This document shows, piece after piece, positions 12,505 through 25,622 of a stretch of 64,000 nt of DNA. Below the pieces are notes generated by a model, which worked only from the letters and a program-made list of their open reading frames with translations, was not told the origin of the DNA and did no database searches. Every line of letters begins with the position of its first letter. Position 1 is the stretch's first letter. Position numbers and translations under genes: made by a program. Source of the DNA: Plantago ovata (lineage: Eukaryota; Streptophyta; Magnoliopsida; Lamiales; Plantaginaceae); contig CM051456.1 of the NCBI GenBank assembly GCA_028274465.1, positions 119,862,880 to 119,926,879 of the forward strand, given 5' to 3'.

Positions 12505-13310
12505 TCATTCATGGTAGAAAAGCTTAGGGGGAACACAAAAGGGGAAGGGTGGATCATCTAAAGTAAATTCATTTTTGCTCCCTTCCCTTGCAAGCTGATC
12601 GGCAATATGATTTGCTTCTCTGTAAACAAAAGACGACTTGATCACTCCTACTAGTGCCATTTGCTCCTAGATCTCAGTTACCATTTCCCGGTGCTTCCTC
12701 GCCGGCTCCAGGTTCCTGCAAATTGAATTAATGGCATTTTGTGAGTCTGATTGCAAGATAATATTGGAGATATTATACTTGGAGGCTAATTTTAGTCCAT
12801 ATTTTATTGCGAAAAGCTCTGTTGTGTTGTTACTCATGATTCCTAGATAACCAGCAGAAGCTTTTAGCACTTCTCCATTAGAGTTCCTTATGGTACAACC
12901 AAATCCAGCATGACCTGAATTTCCAAGTACAGAAGCATCTGTGTTAAAACAATTAACTCCAGGAGGAGGTGGTTCCCATTTGCATTTTATAGTCACACTT
13001 CTTCTGTCAAAGTTTTCATTCTCCTCCGGTTTAAGTCCCTCCAACATTTGATAAAGCTCTTTTTGCATTTGAAAGAAACTTATTTCTTTATTCTTATAGA
13101 CTTTTTCATTCCTCTATTTCCAAATAAGCCAGCTAGAATGGATAAGAAGTTTATGAATGATTTGAGAATCTTTCAATTAAAAGATCAAATTAGCTAGCTT
13201 GCAATGAGAGAAGTTTAATTACAGAAAGAAATTTAAATCTAAAACCATAAAAAGCTTTGCATCTTAACACTAAGTGTTCAATGGTATTATCCCTAAAGTT
13301 AAATTCTTCA
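12505..13310 (-). pseudogene. LINE ORF2 3' relic: zinc-knuckle region plus RNase H domain
   Basis: The best stretch (13068-12670) is an RVT_3/RNase H-like domain. It contains FNTDAS (first Asp), NNTTELFAIKYGL (Glu) and LQSDSQNAI (second Asp). After an in-frame TAG at 12667 the same frame continues with the C-terminal signature REANHIADQLAREG and ends at 12505. Upstream in the same frame are SWLIWK, another TAG, then RNEKVYKNK, the usual linker. Further up, in a shifted frame, NTIEHLVLRCKAF resembles the zf-RVT motif of plant L1-type elements. At least two stops and one frameshift make this a dead fragment. A domesticated RNase H gene is possible but unlikely given the lesions. Confidence 0.85.
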
Positions 13311-15004
13311 TTTGGTTATTGGTGCATGATAAACTCTGAAAATGGTTGTAACTACGTCTAACACTATAAGACCTATAAAACCTTCGTATAGAACCTGTCT
13401 TATATACCATAGAACATGTCATATGTCTAATCAGAACCGGATGCAAAGCAATCGGGACTGGTCAAACCCATAAAACTCCTCCATGGAAATGGCCTTATAT
13501 ATATTGACATGTATGTTAACATTACTTGTAAAGAAACAATCACAGAATTATATTAAGAGTTAATTAATATGCAATGGAATGTAAATATATAGCTACTCGA
13601 AGCACCCGGGTGAATTGAAATAATTATATTTGAGAAATACGTCAAATATTTTTATTCTCGCTCAATCTCTAAAACTAGTCAAACTCACACGATGATAGTG
13701 AGAGGAGCTCCACATAGTCTATTTTGAGGATAATCAAAGACTGTAAAGAGCTCCACAAAACTATAAAGCTTGTGCCTAATTAAAAAAGCTCAGTGTAATC
13801 TTTTCTCTCTCAACGTCTGGAGTTCTTCACTGTCTATGTCTAAAGTGGTCGACTATGCCTTGTATTTAGACCTTGGACATAGCCACATCATAAATTTTAG
13901 TGCTCGAATATCTACTACTCCGAGCAACCATTCATCACCATGAGCTTCTAGGCTTCTAGCGGCCATCCTTAGTTGATTAACATATTTTCATTTTCATATG
14001 CAGTGAGTAGAACTTTATTTTACATTCATTAGTAGGAGAGCTTGGAGCCTTGGACCAGTTCCGTTATCAACTCAATTTTCAGTGAACTTCTTGTTGAAGG
14101 AAACTTTTTTGTCCATGCGACAGTCAGCTCCGATCGATTGTGACTTAGTTATAGATCCTCTTTTTTTTTTTTCCTTCCTTGAAACGTTGATTCCGTTCAC
14201 TAATTTTCAATTTTCATACAATGTCTTCCCACTCGGTGTTGTATCCTACTCAACATAAATAACTGTCTTTTGTCTTTTCTGTATACTTTCCCCGGTTCCG
14301 TTTATAAAATCGTAAATTATTTTTATTAAGAAAGAAAAAAATGTTAAAAAAGTTTTAAAACGAGTGTTATGTGAACGGTTGCCAACTGCCAAAACACCTA
14401 GTATGACACCTTTTCATAGCAACAGTTGAACCATAGTTACAAACTCATTATATCATGGTCCAAATATATCTCATCTTGCGTATGTATAATGTAAAAAACC
14501 GAAATTATGGGCATGCATGCATAGTTGTATATGACTTTGTTAGCAAGTTTTAGTCTGGTATAGGGAACAATATTATGGTTTCATGCAACGACCAAGCGGT
14601 TCCAATCATAACAAATATTTCACGCCACTCGATAAAAAACAAGGATCCCAAAGTTCTACATGCACCAATGCATGCACCAATGCTATGATGTCTTATGTAT
14701 GTTTTTTTTTTTTTTGGTAAAGGTCTTATGTATGTTTAGTTAAGGAGGACAACAATATATATAGGCTGTAAAATTAAACGTACATCACGGTCAAGGGCAT
14801 GATGTATTTTCCCCTTAATTAAAATTGGACTGCACTTGCATGGATTAACTATTAAATGTACCTTTTTCATCATTAGGGCATCAAAACTAGCTCATTGAAA
14901 GCGGCATAGTTTGTTAAAAAACTGAAATCGTGAAATCGTAAATGATATAACCAAATGCTATATCAACAAAGTACAGTACAAATACTACACTGCTAGCTCG
15001 TATG
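13311..15004. other. Intergenic without a recognised gene
   Basis: AT-rich sequence with poly-T runs (about 14160, 14703). No coding or structured feature is supported. Confidence 0.5.
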
Positions 15005-15675
15005 AATTACACTAGCACTCCCTGAATACTCTATATCTTCGTATGTAGGTGCCCTCCGCGACCCGTGGTACCTGCGCAAGTAGGGGAAAGGGAGTTAAAT
15101 CCCTTTTTGACCTGCTTGCCTTGGACAAACCGGTGCTAAACTTCACTTGAGTTGTGGAATAGTTGTTTACAGAGTAGTATATATTGATAAGAGAAGTGAG
15201 TGATACCTTCAAGTGTGATCCCAGACCTCTATTTATAGAAGTAGCTAAGTGAGGGACCTTTCTTCAATGTCTTCCGACTTATCTTCTGTTCTTCTGTACT
15301 TCTTGTCTGCAGGGCGCAGACAAGACTTCTGTTGGACATGGTCTCCCTCCGCTGGAAGGAGTCTTCTATAATACTCTACGCATAGGCCACACGTTGTGTT
15401 CCTACGCGGAGCGCTCTCTCCTCGCGGGCTATGCACTGCTATAGCTCTATGCGGGTCTTCTTTCCGCGCGCAGGGCTGTGGTTCAGTCTCTTGCCTTTAC
15501 GGATCTTCTATACTTACTCGCAAGGCCGCGCTGCTGGCCTTACATTAATAAGTCTTCTTCCCCGCGGGGTAGTCCATCCTAATTAGCCTGAGTCCCCATA
15601 GGTCTTCTATCGTACCTCACGGCCTGGTGGTGGTCCGCGGGTAGCTTAGGAGGGATATTCTATGTTATATCAGTA
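15005..15675 (-). mobile_element. Putative LTR (or LTR remnant) of a retrotransposon, GC-rich
   Basis: This block is clearly more GC-rich than its surroundings. Read on the minus strand, it begins near TGATATAACATAGAATATCC. It has a TATA-like CTATAAATAG (about 15228-15238) followed by a leader-like tract, as LTRs do. No convincing target duplication or second LTR was found, so the borders are approximate. It could instead be another GC-rich repeat. Confidence 0.4.
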
Positions 15676-17150
15676 CACAAGAAATAGCTGAGATTTGCCA
15701 TGTATTGATTGAATTGATTGATTTTGTTTTTAATCTTAATCAAACTTTCCTATTTATCATTGATAAATTGATCTATTTCTTGCTCAACAATTTACAAATT
15801 AATTAAGGTGATAAACATGAATGGAACGTTACATACTAAGCTGACAACCAAAGGCTAAGAACCCTAGGTACAAACTAGCACTGAATTGATACGTTGGAAC
15901 ATCATCGTTTTCCTTCAATAACGCATTATCCTGTAATTGCACAAATTTTGCCGCCCATCCTCCCGCTTTCGTAAGTCAAGTTTGTCTGATTTGTCCAACT
16001 TAGGATGCTCCGTTCTTCTTTCACCTGAGGTGGAAACATTTGTTAAGTTTTAACATGGGACAATAGATATTGTTTATATGATTTGCAAGCTATAGTTGAA
16101 TGCTTAGAATCAAAATTTCGACTAATTTGATGAAGCATACGCACAATTTTTCTAGATAGTGATGTGAAAACTGAAATTAGCTAGAAATCAGTTTTGACAT
16201 GTTATACAGGTCGTCAAATTTTACTTCACGAGACGTGCATGTGACACTATTTACACGTAACAATATTTTTGGATGGTGATGTCAAAACAGAAATTAGCTA
16301 GATATCAATATTGCCATGAATGCTATATATATCAGGCAAAATTTACTTTTACACCCATTGTTAGTAGATGGGTTAACCTTTTTTCATTGATTAGGTGGAC
16401 CACAACAATATAAAGAATTAACACACCTTGAATTAGAAGCAAAATTGTACAACATGCTGTGAAGCTCAGCTCGGTGGCTACTATTGTTGTGGGGCTGCAT
16501 GCATTTGCTTTATTAACCTTTTTACTTAATTGAAATATCCTCCTCACATTATGAAAAGTGAAAGAAAAGTGAAAGTTAGATTTTGTACATGATGTTTAAT
16601 TTGTTAGTTGTTACCCAAAAATTTTTATTTGGGCGGGTAAAACTAGCTAACCCAATTAATAACTTTTTGTAAAGTATGATGCTGCGGGCAATGAGGGAGG
16701 GAATTTGTGTTTTAAACTTGGCCATATTCTTGATCGGACCTCAAAACTTGTGCTTTAAATTAAACTCTCCATTTGAACTCTTCAATTCCCTCCCTATTTG
16801 AAACCAAATTAAAACGAACCTGGGTTTGGCGGAAAATACATATATTCCCTGAATAATGGCAACCACGAAGTCAGGAGTCAAAGGTCATTTTACTTTTTAA
16901 TTTGAAGAATTAGACAATAATAATCATTATAGGTTTGCCAAGGTTAAATTTTTCGTTTAAAAAAAATGATCATAGATTTTGTGGAACCCCGTTATTAAAT
17001 CTCAATTCCCTTTTACAATACATATGTATGACGTTTTAACGCTCATTTCACTACTACTTTATTATACCGATAATTCCTTACTTTATGTCTAACACTATTC
17101 AGTCGTAAACCAAAATTACTAGTAAGTGGATTTGCAAGTAACGCAAAAAT
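15676..17150. other. Intergenic without a recognised gene
   Basis: Nothing supported beyond AT-rich sequence. Confidence 0.5.
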
Positions 17151-17151
17151 C

Positions 17152-18155
17152 AATTACTAGTAAGTGGAGTTGAAGGGAGCTGCATGGAATGGTTAAAGAG
17201 AGGTGTAGGGTTCAATTCTTGGTGTAGATATAAAGTGGTTTAATTTAGGTGTGAAGTTATAACATGGTGTAGAATGTTTATATATGAGTAGTGTAAGTGT
17301 CGCTGTTTTACGGAGGTTGACCTGTAGGTTTACCTGGAGGTTCACTCAACCCCGTATCACTGGAAACAGAGCACTTAACCGACGTTTATTGTTTTACCTA
17401 TTTTAACACTAACTGTTCCACAGCTGTAGTTGTTTTAATTGTGCAGGAAGTTTATTAGCTTATGGGAATTATCAGAATTCAAGAAGGAAGAGACTTATTC
17501 AAGGAAGAACTCAAAAAGTAAATCAAGTTCTTAATAGGAAAAGGAGTTCTTGAAGAAGAAGTTTATTTCTAATAGCTAGAAGACTAATTCCAGATCTTGT
17601 CTTGATTCATTCAAGACGTGTTTTCTGATTGAAGTCGATGTAGTTTTCCACCTCTATATAAGCAAGAGCATCGACAAAAGCAAGAACACACCGAATCAAT
17701 AGTTTTACAACTGAGAGTTAGTTTATGGTTTTAGTTGTTTGTTTCGTGTCTTTTACACTAGTTTATATTCCAAACTTTTCTAACAGCGTATTGAAGGTAG
17801 AATAGATATATTGGTTTCTATATCATCTTACAGGTGACTAGTGTTGTTTTTCTAGGATAGATATTGAGAGTATACAGCGTTGTACGAACAAGATCTTTTC
17901 TAGTTGATTTTCTGCCTTGACTGGGCATCAAGCAAGCTTACAAAAACTGCTTGAAAAATACCAAACATAGGTTCTTCTTTATATTCCGCTGTGCTTTAAT
18001 TTATATATATTATCTGTGTTTGTTAATCTGCAGGTTGACGTAGGTGTTCACTGAACCCCGTAGTAAATCTACGTTATTGGCTGAGGTATTTTGTATCTAA
18101 AGCAAATTATATCGATCCTACATTCTTTCAAGTAGTGTATAAATAGATGTAATAT
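17152..18155 (+). mobile_element. SINE copy split by a solo LTR
   Basis: The SINE body runs from about 17152 to 17291. It shows AGGGTTCAATTCTTGG (a worn B box) and the family hallmark (RAAGTGGTTTA...GTGTAGAATGTTTATAT). It resumes at 18131 with AGTAGTGTATAAATAGATG, matching the 3' part of the other copies (GTATAAAAGTAGTAATATTT). The interruption is the LTR at 17292-18130. Confidence 0.6.
17292..18130 (+). mobile_element. Solo LTR, family A copy 1, with 5-bp target duplication
   Basis: The element begins TGTAAGTGTCGCTG and ends ATTCTTTCA, the TG...CA rule of LTRs. It is flanked by the exact 5-bp repeat AGTAG (17287-17291 and 18131-18135). A TATA box (CTCTATATAAG, about 17652) lies mid-element, as expected for an LTR promoter. 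No internal retrotransposon sequence adjoins it, so it is a solo LTR left by recombination. A close relative in the opposite orientation lies at 33229-34061. Confidence 0.88.
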
Positions 18156-21100
18156 CAATTTTCCTCGTGTTCAAGAAGAATTCGATCCATGTACTGTCCA
18201 TACACTTCTTGTGAGGAGGAAGTTTAATTCACTATACAAACAAAAATATTTTTCCCACGTTCCTCTTTTGGCGGTCCATAGGGTCCTTTTGGTTGCGGTC
18301 CTTAAATTAGGGTCCTTTTGGTTGATATCTAGCTTGTGGTGGTGGTGATATTTTTATTTTCCGACCACAAATCTAACTACCTACTCTTTACACTATACAC
18401 TATTTCTTTATTATTTTATAACTCCAAAATATACAAACCTTGTCGTGGTGATTCTCCTTGGTGATGGTTTTTTTCCTCCGTTACCTTGGTCTCATGTCGA
18501 AAATTAATTACGTTTTAAATTATTTGCCACTTCCTAGCATTAAAAGCATAAGGTATAGGGATATGTTAAAAATAGTTAGTCCATTTTATCGCTACAACAA
18601 CACTTTAATTACTTGCCACTTGTATACTCGTATATATAGGATAGATGAGTGTCGCTATTAGTGAGATTACGGAATTACATGCAAGAAGTGGCGCTCTTTG
18701 TATTTTGGCCTTCGTACGTAGCAGCTATTCGAACCTTGTAAGCTTGTTTCGAGTATTGTTCGTGCTCTTTGCTTTCCATTAACAAAATTAAACTTTTGTC
18801 GTTTCTAAAAATGAAAAATTATCATATGTTTACTTGGACATACTTAGTAAAAAAAAAACATTTTGTTAATAACAAGATTAACAAAATGTATTTTTTGCGA
18901 ATATATATGGTACCAACTATAAACAAAGCGGAGAATAAGGAAAAGAATCTGTCCAGATTATTGAGAACATATTGATACCGTGTGCGTTAACAAACTACCG
19001 GATCGGTTAGCTAGGGATAAGGTTTAGCTCTCTATCGTGCCGTTGCACACACATATGGTTGTTTGTTCCTTATAATTCCGAATTTCCGAACAATCTTACA
19101 AATTTCAATTTCATATATGGGCGGCTTACAATGCTTGGCCGATTAATTGTTACTACTACGAGTGAGTACGATTCATCAATCAGCATCATCACAAATCACA
19201 ATTTGGTATATATATAAGCAAACGACGAATATTAATCATTAATCAACAACGTTACACTTTTTGAGGAGCCGTTAACATGATGACAATAATATTGAAAATC
19301 TGCATACATATACAAATAATTTTACACAGAAGATACATGACATGCTTAATGCTTGGGGGTTGGTCGATCGTAATTTGAACGGAATATATATACGCCCAAA
19401 CTATAGCCTATTCCCTAGTGCGATTTTGTTTTCGAGTTCATTCGACGTAACTCATGTTTAACTAAGTGTTCTATGTACGTAGGCACAGCTCCCAATAAAT
19501 TGTTCGCGCTGAAACAATAATTCATTCCATGTAAACGGACGTGAGGTAATGGGGGTACATATTCTTGAATCTTGTGTTGATATATATGTGAACTCGAGTT
19601 TGGGGAACGAAATTACATGCAGAAATACTATATATTTTAAATGCTATTAGTATTACGATTTAATACTCGAATGTATTATACATGCAGAAAATGTACAATG
19701 TTATACGTACCGTGTTGCAAACTTACAATAGCCAATTGTTCTCAATCCTTTTAAGCTTAACATTTAGCATCATTATTAAAGCACGTTTTAGAAGCCAGCA
19801 AAAAAGTTGTTAATATCTTATGCTTAAAATTGAAATATTATCTTATTCAATACCTCGATTTTCCTTCACTTGGTGCCTCTTGGCTTGTAACAAATTTTTT
19901 ATGGCGTAAGATCACTCGGAATTTTCTTCGAAGTTTTAGACTTTTTGGTTTATGGTTAGAAATAGAGGTTGGAAAACTTTAGTATTGTGGTTAGGATTTT
20001 GTTCTTCGGTTGAGGTGTTGTACCTTTTTGCAATTTGGATTTTCACTCAATTTCTTGTGCCACGAGATGTTTAATGAAATCTTTTTAGCCGTTTTAAATA
20101 AAAAGAAAATAAAAGAAAACTTAGTCATGCAGGGGCAAAATCTTTTTAGTCATAAATACTTGATATGTTTTCTTAGGTAGAAAATATATGTAAAACAGGT
20201 TAGTTGATGGGCAAGTTAACAAGCTAGTAATGTCACGTCGATCAAACTTTGTTTCCTCTATACGGAATGAGCACATGGACAGGGAGCTATGCTAGGCACC
20301 TAACTTAATTATATTAGTCTACCCATTACATGTTGTGTGATGTGCCAATATTTTACAAGTGCCTACCCATTTTTTGCTTGATAATTACTCATCATTTTCT
20401 AATTACACTTCTATTGTCGGATAAAAGTTATAAGGGTGTCCGAGTGGTCGGGGTTATCTAAACTGAAAAAAGAACAAAGCGGTGGGTGGTGCAACACGGA
20501 GACCGTAGTCCAGTAACTATAAAACCAAGAAGACTAGACCAATGCTAAAAACCGGCGCCTACACCAGGAAGGGCTTCTCTAGTAATAAGTCTACACTTGA
20601 AATGAACCAATGAAGCAAGTAGGATGCATTCCTGACTTCCAAAGCACATGACCATAAAACATAACTCCACAGGAACCAAAGATGGAACCAACCAATTAAT
20701 AATACGTGCGTACACATTTTCAATTGAACATGAAACGAGAACACATATCTCCTATGGATTAAATGTAGAAGATTCCAACGAAGTCACGCATATCAATCGA
20801 ACATGAGTTAGTGGTTCATTGCCTAATCTATTTCATCTAACCTTCATGTGAAATGAGGAACAAAACACCTCTTTGCTTGAGTTATATATGTTATAGCTCA
20901 TATTATGTGTACGTTTACAAGACATATCACCGATACGATAAATAAAATCTGATAAAAAGTGATTGATGTTTACATTATCATTTTATCTTTCTGAAAGTTT
21001 ATATACTCCGTATAATACAATTTCAAATGAGCAGACCTATTATATTTACCAAACAACCTTCTAATCCATATCTCCTTTTTTACATTTAGTGTCGTAGACA

Positions 21101-22089
21101 AATATAAATCTCGTTCTAATTAATGGGAGACTTTCTATTTAGAATTTAGTCCACCTTGCTGTATGATCAAAACATTCAAGTCTAAACTCGAAACCAGTTA
21201 GTTAATATACTAATTCGTGTATGTATAACTTCTTGTTGCGGAGTGATTGGCGGACTTTTGCATATCAATCAAATCAATTAATCTCTGCCAGCCTAATAAC
21301 CATTTCAATTCGATCTCAAAAGTGCAAATGAGTTCCACTAAGCAAAGCCTTTTATATATGTGATGATATTATGTCTATTATATATGATATATAACCATTT
21401 GATTAATTAACCAATTAACATTTGACAAAATTGATCTCTTTAACAAATTTCACACTACTACTAATTACGTGTGTATGAAGTAGTCGACTTTGTTCATTTA
21501 TTTCTTTTTAACTTTACAGCCCCCGGCCCTTTCGATCTTGCCTTTAGACAAATTCGGTTGATACTGTGCTCCATTTCATATAAGTAGGGCATAAACGAGT
21601 TGAGCTAGTGGAGTCGATCGTGAATTTTATCGAGCATGTGATTCCTTTATAAAAGTCAAGTCAATCTCTAACATCATATTTGACAAATTTTCAAATTATG
21701 TGATCGTTCAAAAGCTCATAAGCTATTCACTAACGGATAGATTAATATAATAATGATTTAAAATCATTTATTTAGTTTAAGGGTGATATCTAATTTATTT
21801 ATAAATAATAATTTTTCAATATTATTATGTTATTTAAATATCACTATAAATACATACAAAATTATAACTACATATCTACTTGTATGTTCATAAGCAGTCG
21901 AGGTTTTTTATATAGGGTGCTAATGATTCAATCTAAACTAAATCGAGCAGTGTAGTTATGTATTGTTTTTTTCAATTTTTTTAAAATGTATTTGATCATA
22001 TATTTTATTTCGGAAATAATATGTGGGTCTAACATCAACACAATTTTGTTTTTTGTAATTTGATAGGTGAGAGATGAAATACCTAATTT
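18156..22089. other. Long gene-poor intergenic region
   Basis: Nearly 4 kb of AT-rich sequence with no supported gene. Small frames at 18458-18975 and 20559-20744 have no recognisable protein features. Confidence 0.5.
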
Positions 22090-22262
22090 TTTTTATTTTT
22101 TTTTAAATGTCAAATAGGACAATTACTTCTATACAAACATTCTACACCATTTTATACCTTCACATCTAAACCACCTTATGTTTCAGTCATGAATTGAACT
22201 CTATACCTCTCATTCACCGCCACATCTCACTTTCACAACATCACCTTATAACTCGTATCTAG
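22090..22262 (-). mobile_element. SINE copy (same family as 17152 and 23735)
   Basis: On the minus strand the copy contains GGTGGTTTAGATGTGAAGG and then GGTGTAGAATGTTTGTATAG, the family 3' hallmark, and ends in a TTTAAAAAAAAA tail. The B box is worn (GAGTTCAATTCATG). Confidence 0.65.
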
Positions 22263-22508
22263 CTCCCACATACCATATTGTCCAATAATATGGGTTTGGG
22301 CGAATAGCAAATCATAAAGTCAGATCAATCTTTATGGTTTGGGGTTTAATTGAGGCTTTAAACATATAAGTTTCAAAATAAGCTTCTCCAAAATTGAAAA
22401 CTCCAATGGTTTGGAGCTTAATTGGAGTTTTTATATGGACCTCATGTAAAACATTATTCCTTCATTCACCAAACAAACAAACTAGTAAATATAAAATATT
22501 ATTTTTTG

Positions 22509-23267
22509 GGAAAAAATGGATCAAACCCCCCAAACTATTACTCTTTTGAGACTGTGCCCCCCAAACTAATAAATTCAGTGATTAACCCCCTCAACTATTA
22601 TACTTTTGAGACAATGCCCCCTGAAGTGATTTTTTTAGTCAAATAAATAGATAAAACAACATTTGTAGGTATTTAAATTTTATATATCCAACACATAAAA
22701 ATATTTATTCATATATTGCATTGCTACGAAGTTATATTTTACATGACATACAAAAAATTAAAAAATATATTATTTCCTCCGTAATTACTTTATAATTAAA
22801 ACCTTTTTGACTTATTTTTGTCACAAATTACTTTAAATTACATTAAAAACATATATAAATAATATTATATTTATCATCGAAGTAAGTATAGTTTCACAAC
22901 ATTTTTATATATATTTGTTTACGGTATAAATTAAAAATAATTCGTTGTCAAAATGTTTTCAAAATATTTAATAAAAAAATTAATAAAAGTAATGGAGGAT
23001 GAACTAATTATAAATTATTTCAAAACTATAAAATAAAGTTTGAACGACACTTAAATATCATGATAATCGACAAAAGTAAATTTTGTATCACAACATCTAA
23101 TAAATTAACATATTTGGTTGATTTGTTAATAGTTTATTATTCAATTTATATTTAGGGGGCATTGTCTCAAAAGTATGATAGTTGAGGAGGTTAATCACCA
23201 AACTTATTAGTTTGGGGGGCACATTCTCAGAAGGGTAATAGTTTGGGGGGTTTGATCCATTTTTTCC
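22509..23267. mobile_element. Mutator-like MITE with ~120-bp inverted termini
   Basis: The left arm (GGAAAAAATGGATCAAACCC ...) is repeated in inverted form at the right end. The arms are about 120 bp and match well, including the CCCCCTCAACTATTATACTT segment and its inverse. Exact 9-bp direct repeats TATTTTTTG flank the element (22500-22508 and 23268-23276). Long inverted ends plus a 9-bp duplication are typical of MULEs. The interior is AT-rich and non-coding. Confidence 0.88.
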
Positions 23268-23734
23268 TATTTTTTGAGCTAAATTGAGAGCTACTATTTA
23301 GTATGCATTTTCCATAGCTAGGCTACTAAATATTAACTCCAAAAAATCCTCCATAATAAATTATATCATGGGGCTTATTAGTTATTATTACTAGGAAAAC
23401 AGAAAAAATGACTTAATTGTTTTAGAATACGGAAGGTCACCTTGGGAAACACAATCTAGAGTCTAGACCACCAATTATACGCACATGCTTAAGCATTTTA
23501 TCTTCAAACTTGTTTAATTATACAGTACTACTGAAATCTGATTAAATTAAAGTTATCATGTGTACTTTTTAAATCCAATTTATTATTTCTTTTCCACGTA
23601 CAAAGATGGAGACGACAAAAGGCCCAGGGTGGGCAATAAGTCAACATAGTAATTTTTATAAATGCTACAGTATACTCTCCATGTTCTTGACTGTTTTATT
23701 TTTATTTTTATCTTTTAAACAACTAAAAATTTTA
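23268..23734. other. Intergenic between MITE and SINE
   Basis: No recognised feature. Confidence 0.5.
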
Positions 23735-23905
23735 TTATAAGGTAGTCTAGCGGAATAGAGGTGGGATAGTGAATGAGATGTGCATGGTTCGATCCTCAGC
23801 GGAGACTAAGGCGGTTTCGGTGTGGAGATATAATGTGGTTTAGGATATTGTATAGTTGTAGTGTAGAAGTAGAAGTAGTTGTAATATTTGTCGTTTAAAT
23901 TTTTT
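23735..23905 (+). mobile_element. tRNA-derived SINE, best-preserved copy
   Basis: It starts AAGGTAGTCTAGCGGAATAG (A-box region) and has a clear B box GGTTCGATCCTC about 45 bases on. Next comes the family body (GGTGTGGAGATATAATGTGG), then GTAGTTGTAATATTTGTCGTTT and a T-rich tail. Confidence 0.75.
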
Positions 23906-24131
23906 TTTTTTTATTTTATTAAAAGGATGATAAGAGATGATCGGGAAATGCAACAACAAACATGACCAGCCAAATAATCTGGGGTTCCAATAATTTGAAG
24001 TCTCTAATCATTTGTTGCAAAATTATGTAAAGTGCTAGAATTAAGTAGAGAAAAAGGATGTAAGAATAGAAGAAGGAAAAAAAAAATCATAAAAGAACAG
24101 ACACAAGGAAGAGGAGCATATTAATATATTT

Positions 24132-24300
24132 TGATAGATTTCCAATTCTCTCTAAATTTCGAACTACCGAAGAGGTGTGAATATCCACTTGTATTAAATT
24201 CGTCTAACACTTCCCGCACTCGTGTACTCATTTCAACATCTTTGGAGAGAGTTAATATAAATTACTAAATTTACTTTCTCCCCATGAATTCGATCTCTTG
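24132..24300 (-). mobile_element. Degraded TRIM fragment (one LTR and part of the interior)
   Basis: The minus strand has the polypurine-like GAGTGCGGGAAG followed by an LTR reading TGTTAGACGAATTTAATACA and ending ATCTATCA. This matches the TRIM family seen intact at 44161-44447 and 46012-46297, but the primer-binding side and the other LTR are missing or unrecognisable. Confidence 0.6.
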
Positions 24301-25622
24301 GATGAGATGGATTATTTTATCTTATAAGTACCTTGGCAGAGCCAGGTCTAGGGATCCAATCTAGAGTAGGACATTTAGGACATTTTGCATGGACAACAAA
24401 ACCAGAGTAGGCTGTGATATGGGCTTTGTGACTTCATCTTATAGGCTCAATCACAAAAGGAAAAGAGAAAATTTCGTCCAAGTGGTTGTTTCACATCAAA
24501 TACTAACTTTAGCCCCTTTGTGGTCTGAGGCCCTGATCATTTTCAGGGTCTACCAGTTACCGATGTATTTTTCGTGTTTACACAAACAGGAAAGTTTTGC
24601 ACCCAATTACCACAAACATGTTTTTCGTGTTTACATGGGGAAAAATTTCAATAAACAAAAATGCATATTATCAATATTACTTATGTTATAAATGTTATAA
24701 ATTTGTAAAATCCTATAAACTTCAAGGTGTGTAGCATGTAAACTTCAAAATTATTATCCTACTGATCATGAGTATGAATCAAATTAAATAAGTTTTTGAA
24801 TTATGGATATACAAACGTCATTGGGAGAGCCACCTCCTAAAAAATGATTTGACATCGCTCGAAAATCAGGAAAAAAAATCACATTGCAACCCACATTATA
24901 CTATAAGTGTTTTGCTTTTCTTTTACTGTTTTTTTTTCTGGACCAGGAGTTATTCTAGGTGTTTTGTTGGATGAGACTAATCAAATTATTCATATTATTA
25001 TTATTATCTCCCAAACACAAAAACAATAGTACTACTAAAATTAGATTATAGCAGAAAACGGCGTCGTGGGTTATAAAGCCGCTGACCGTAAAATCCGGTC
25101 CATACTAATTTTAACCCCCAAAATCCCCAAAATGACATGCTGCCTGCCCTAATTAGAAAAGCAAAATCAAAATAATCCTCCTCTCCTTGTCTGCATGAGA
25201 AGTAGTCCTCCTCTCATTGCAGAGTATTCCGACCGACTCACATTTCTGCCATTCACCAACTCCTACTTCATGCTTCGTTTGTTTCCCCAAAACAAGAAGA
25301 AGTAACTCATCAAACATCAAAGATCGGTTGTGAATGGTGGAAATCTCGAGCGCAGCAAAATTAATGTTCATCTCCTTTTTCTCCTCAAGAAAGGGGGTTG
25401 TTTCTTCTTTCTGCTTCGGATCCTGCATGGAAGGCTGGTACTATCGCTGCATTGGCCTTGACCCTTAAACACTCACTCACTATATCTATTCACTTTTCAT
25501 ATTCCCACAATAATCAATCATCCCTTTAGCTTTCAGTTTCTTCTGGTTGATTCATATATATATATATATTTGCTTGTGATCGATTGATACTTTTTATTGG
25601 AACAGAAAATATATAACACACA
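24301..25622. other. Intergenic, promoter and leader of the DUF7054-like gene
   Basis: No separate gene is supported. The right-hand part (from about 25140) is pyrimidine-rich and probably includes the 5' UTR of the gene starting at 25623. An AT microsatellite lies at 25555-25569. Confidence 0.45.

Noticed and set aside
20434..20530. tRNA-like GTGTCCGAGTGGTCGGGG
   Set aside because: It resembles a tRNA A box, but no B box or cloverleaf follows at the right spacing.
25153..25428. 91-codon minus-strand frame upstream of the DUF7054-like gene
   Set aside because: No domain, and it overlaps the probable 5' leader of the plus-strand gene.
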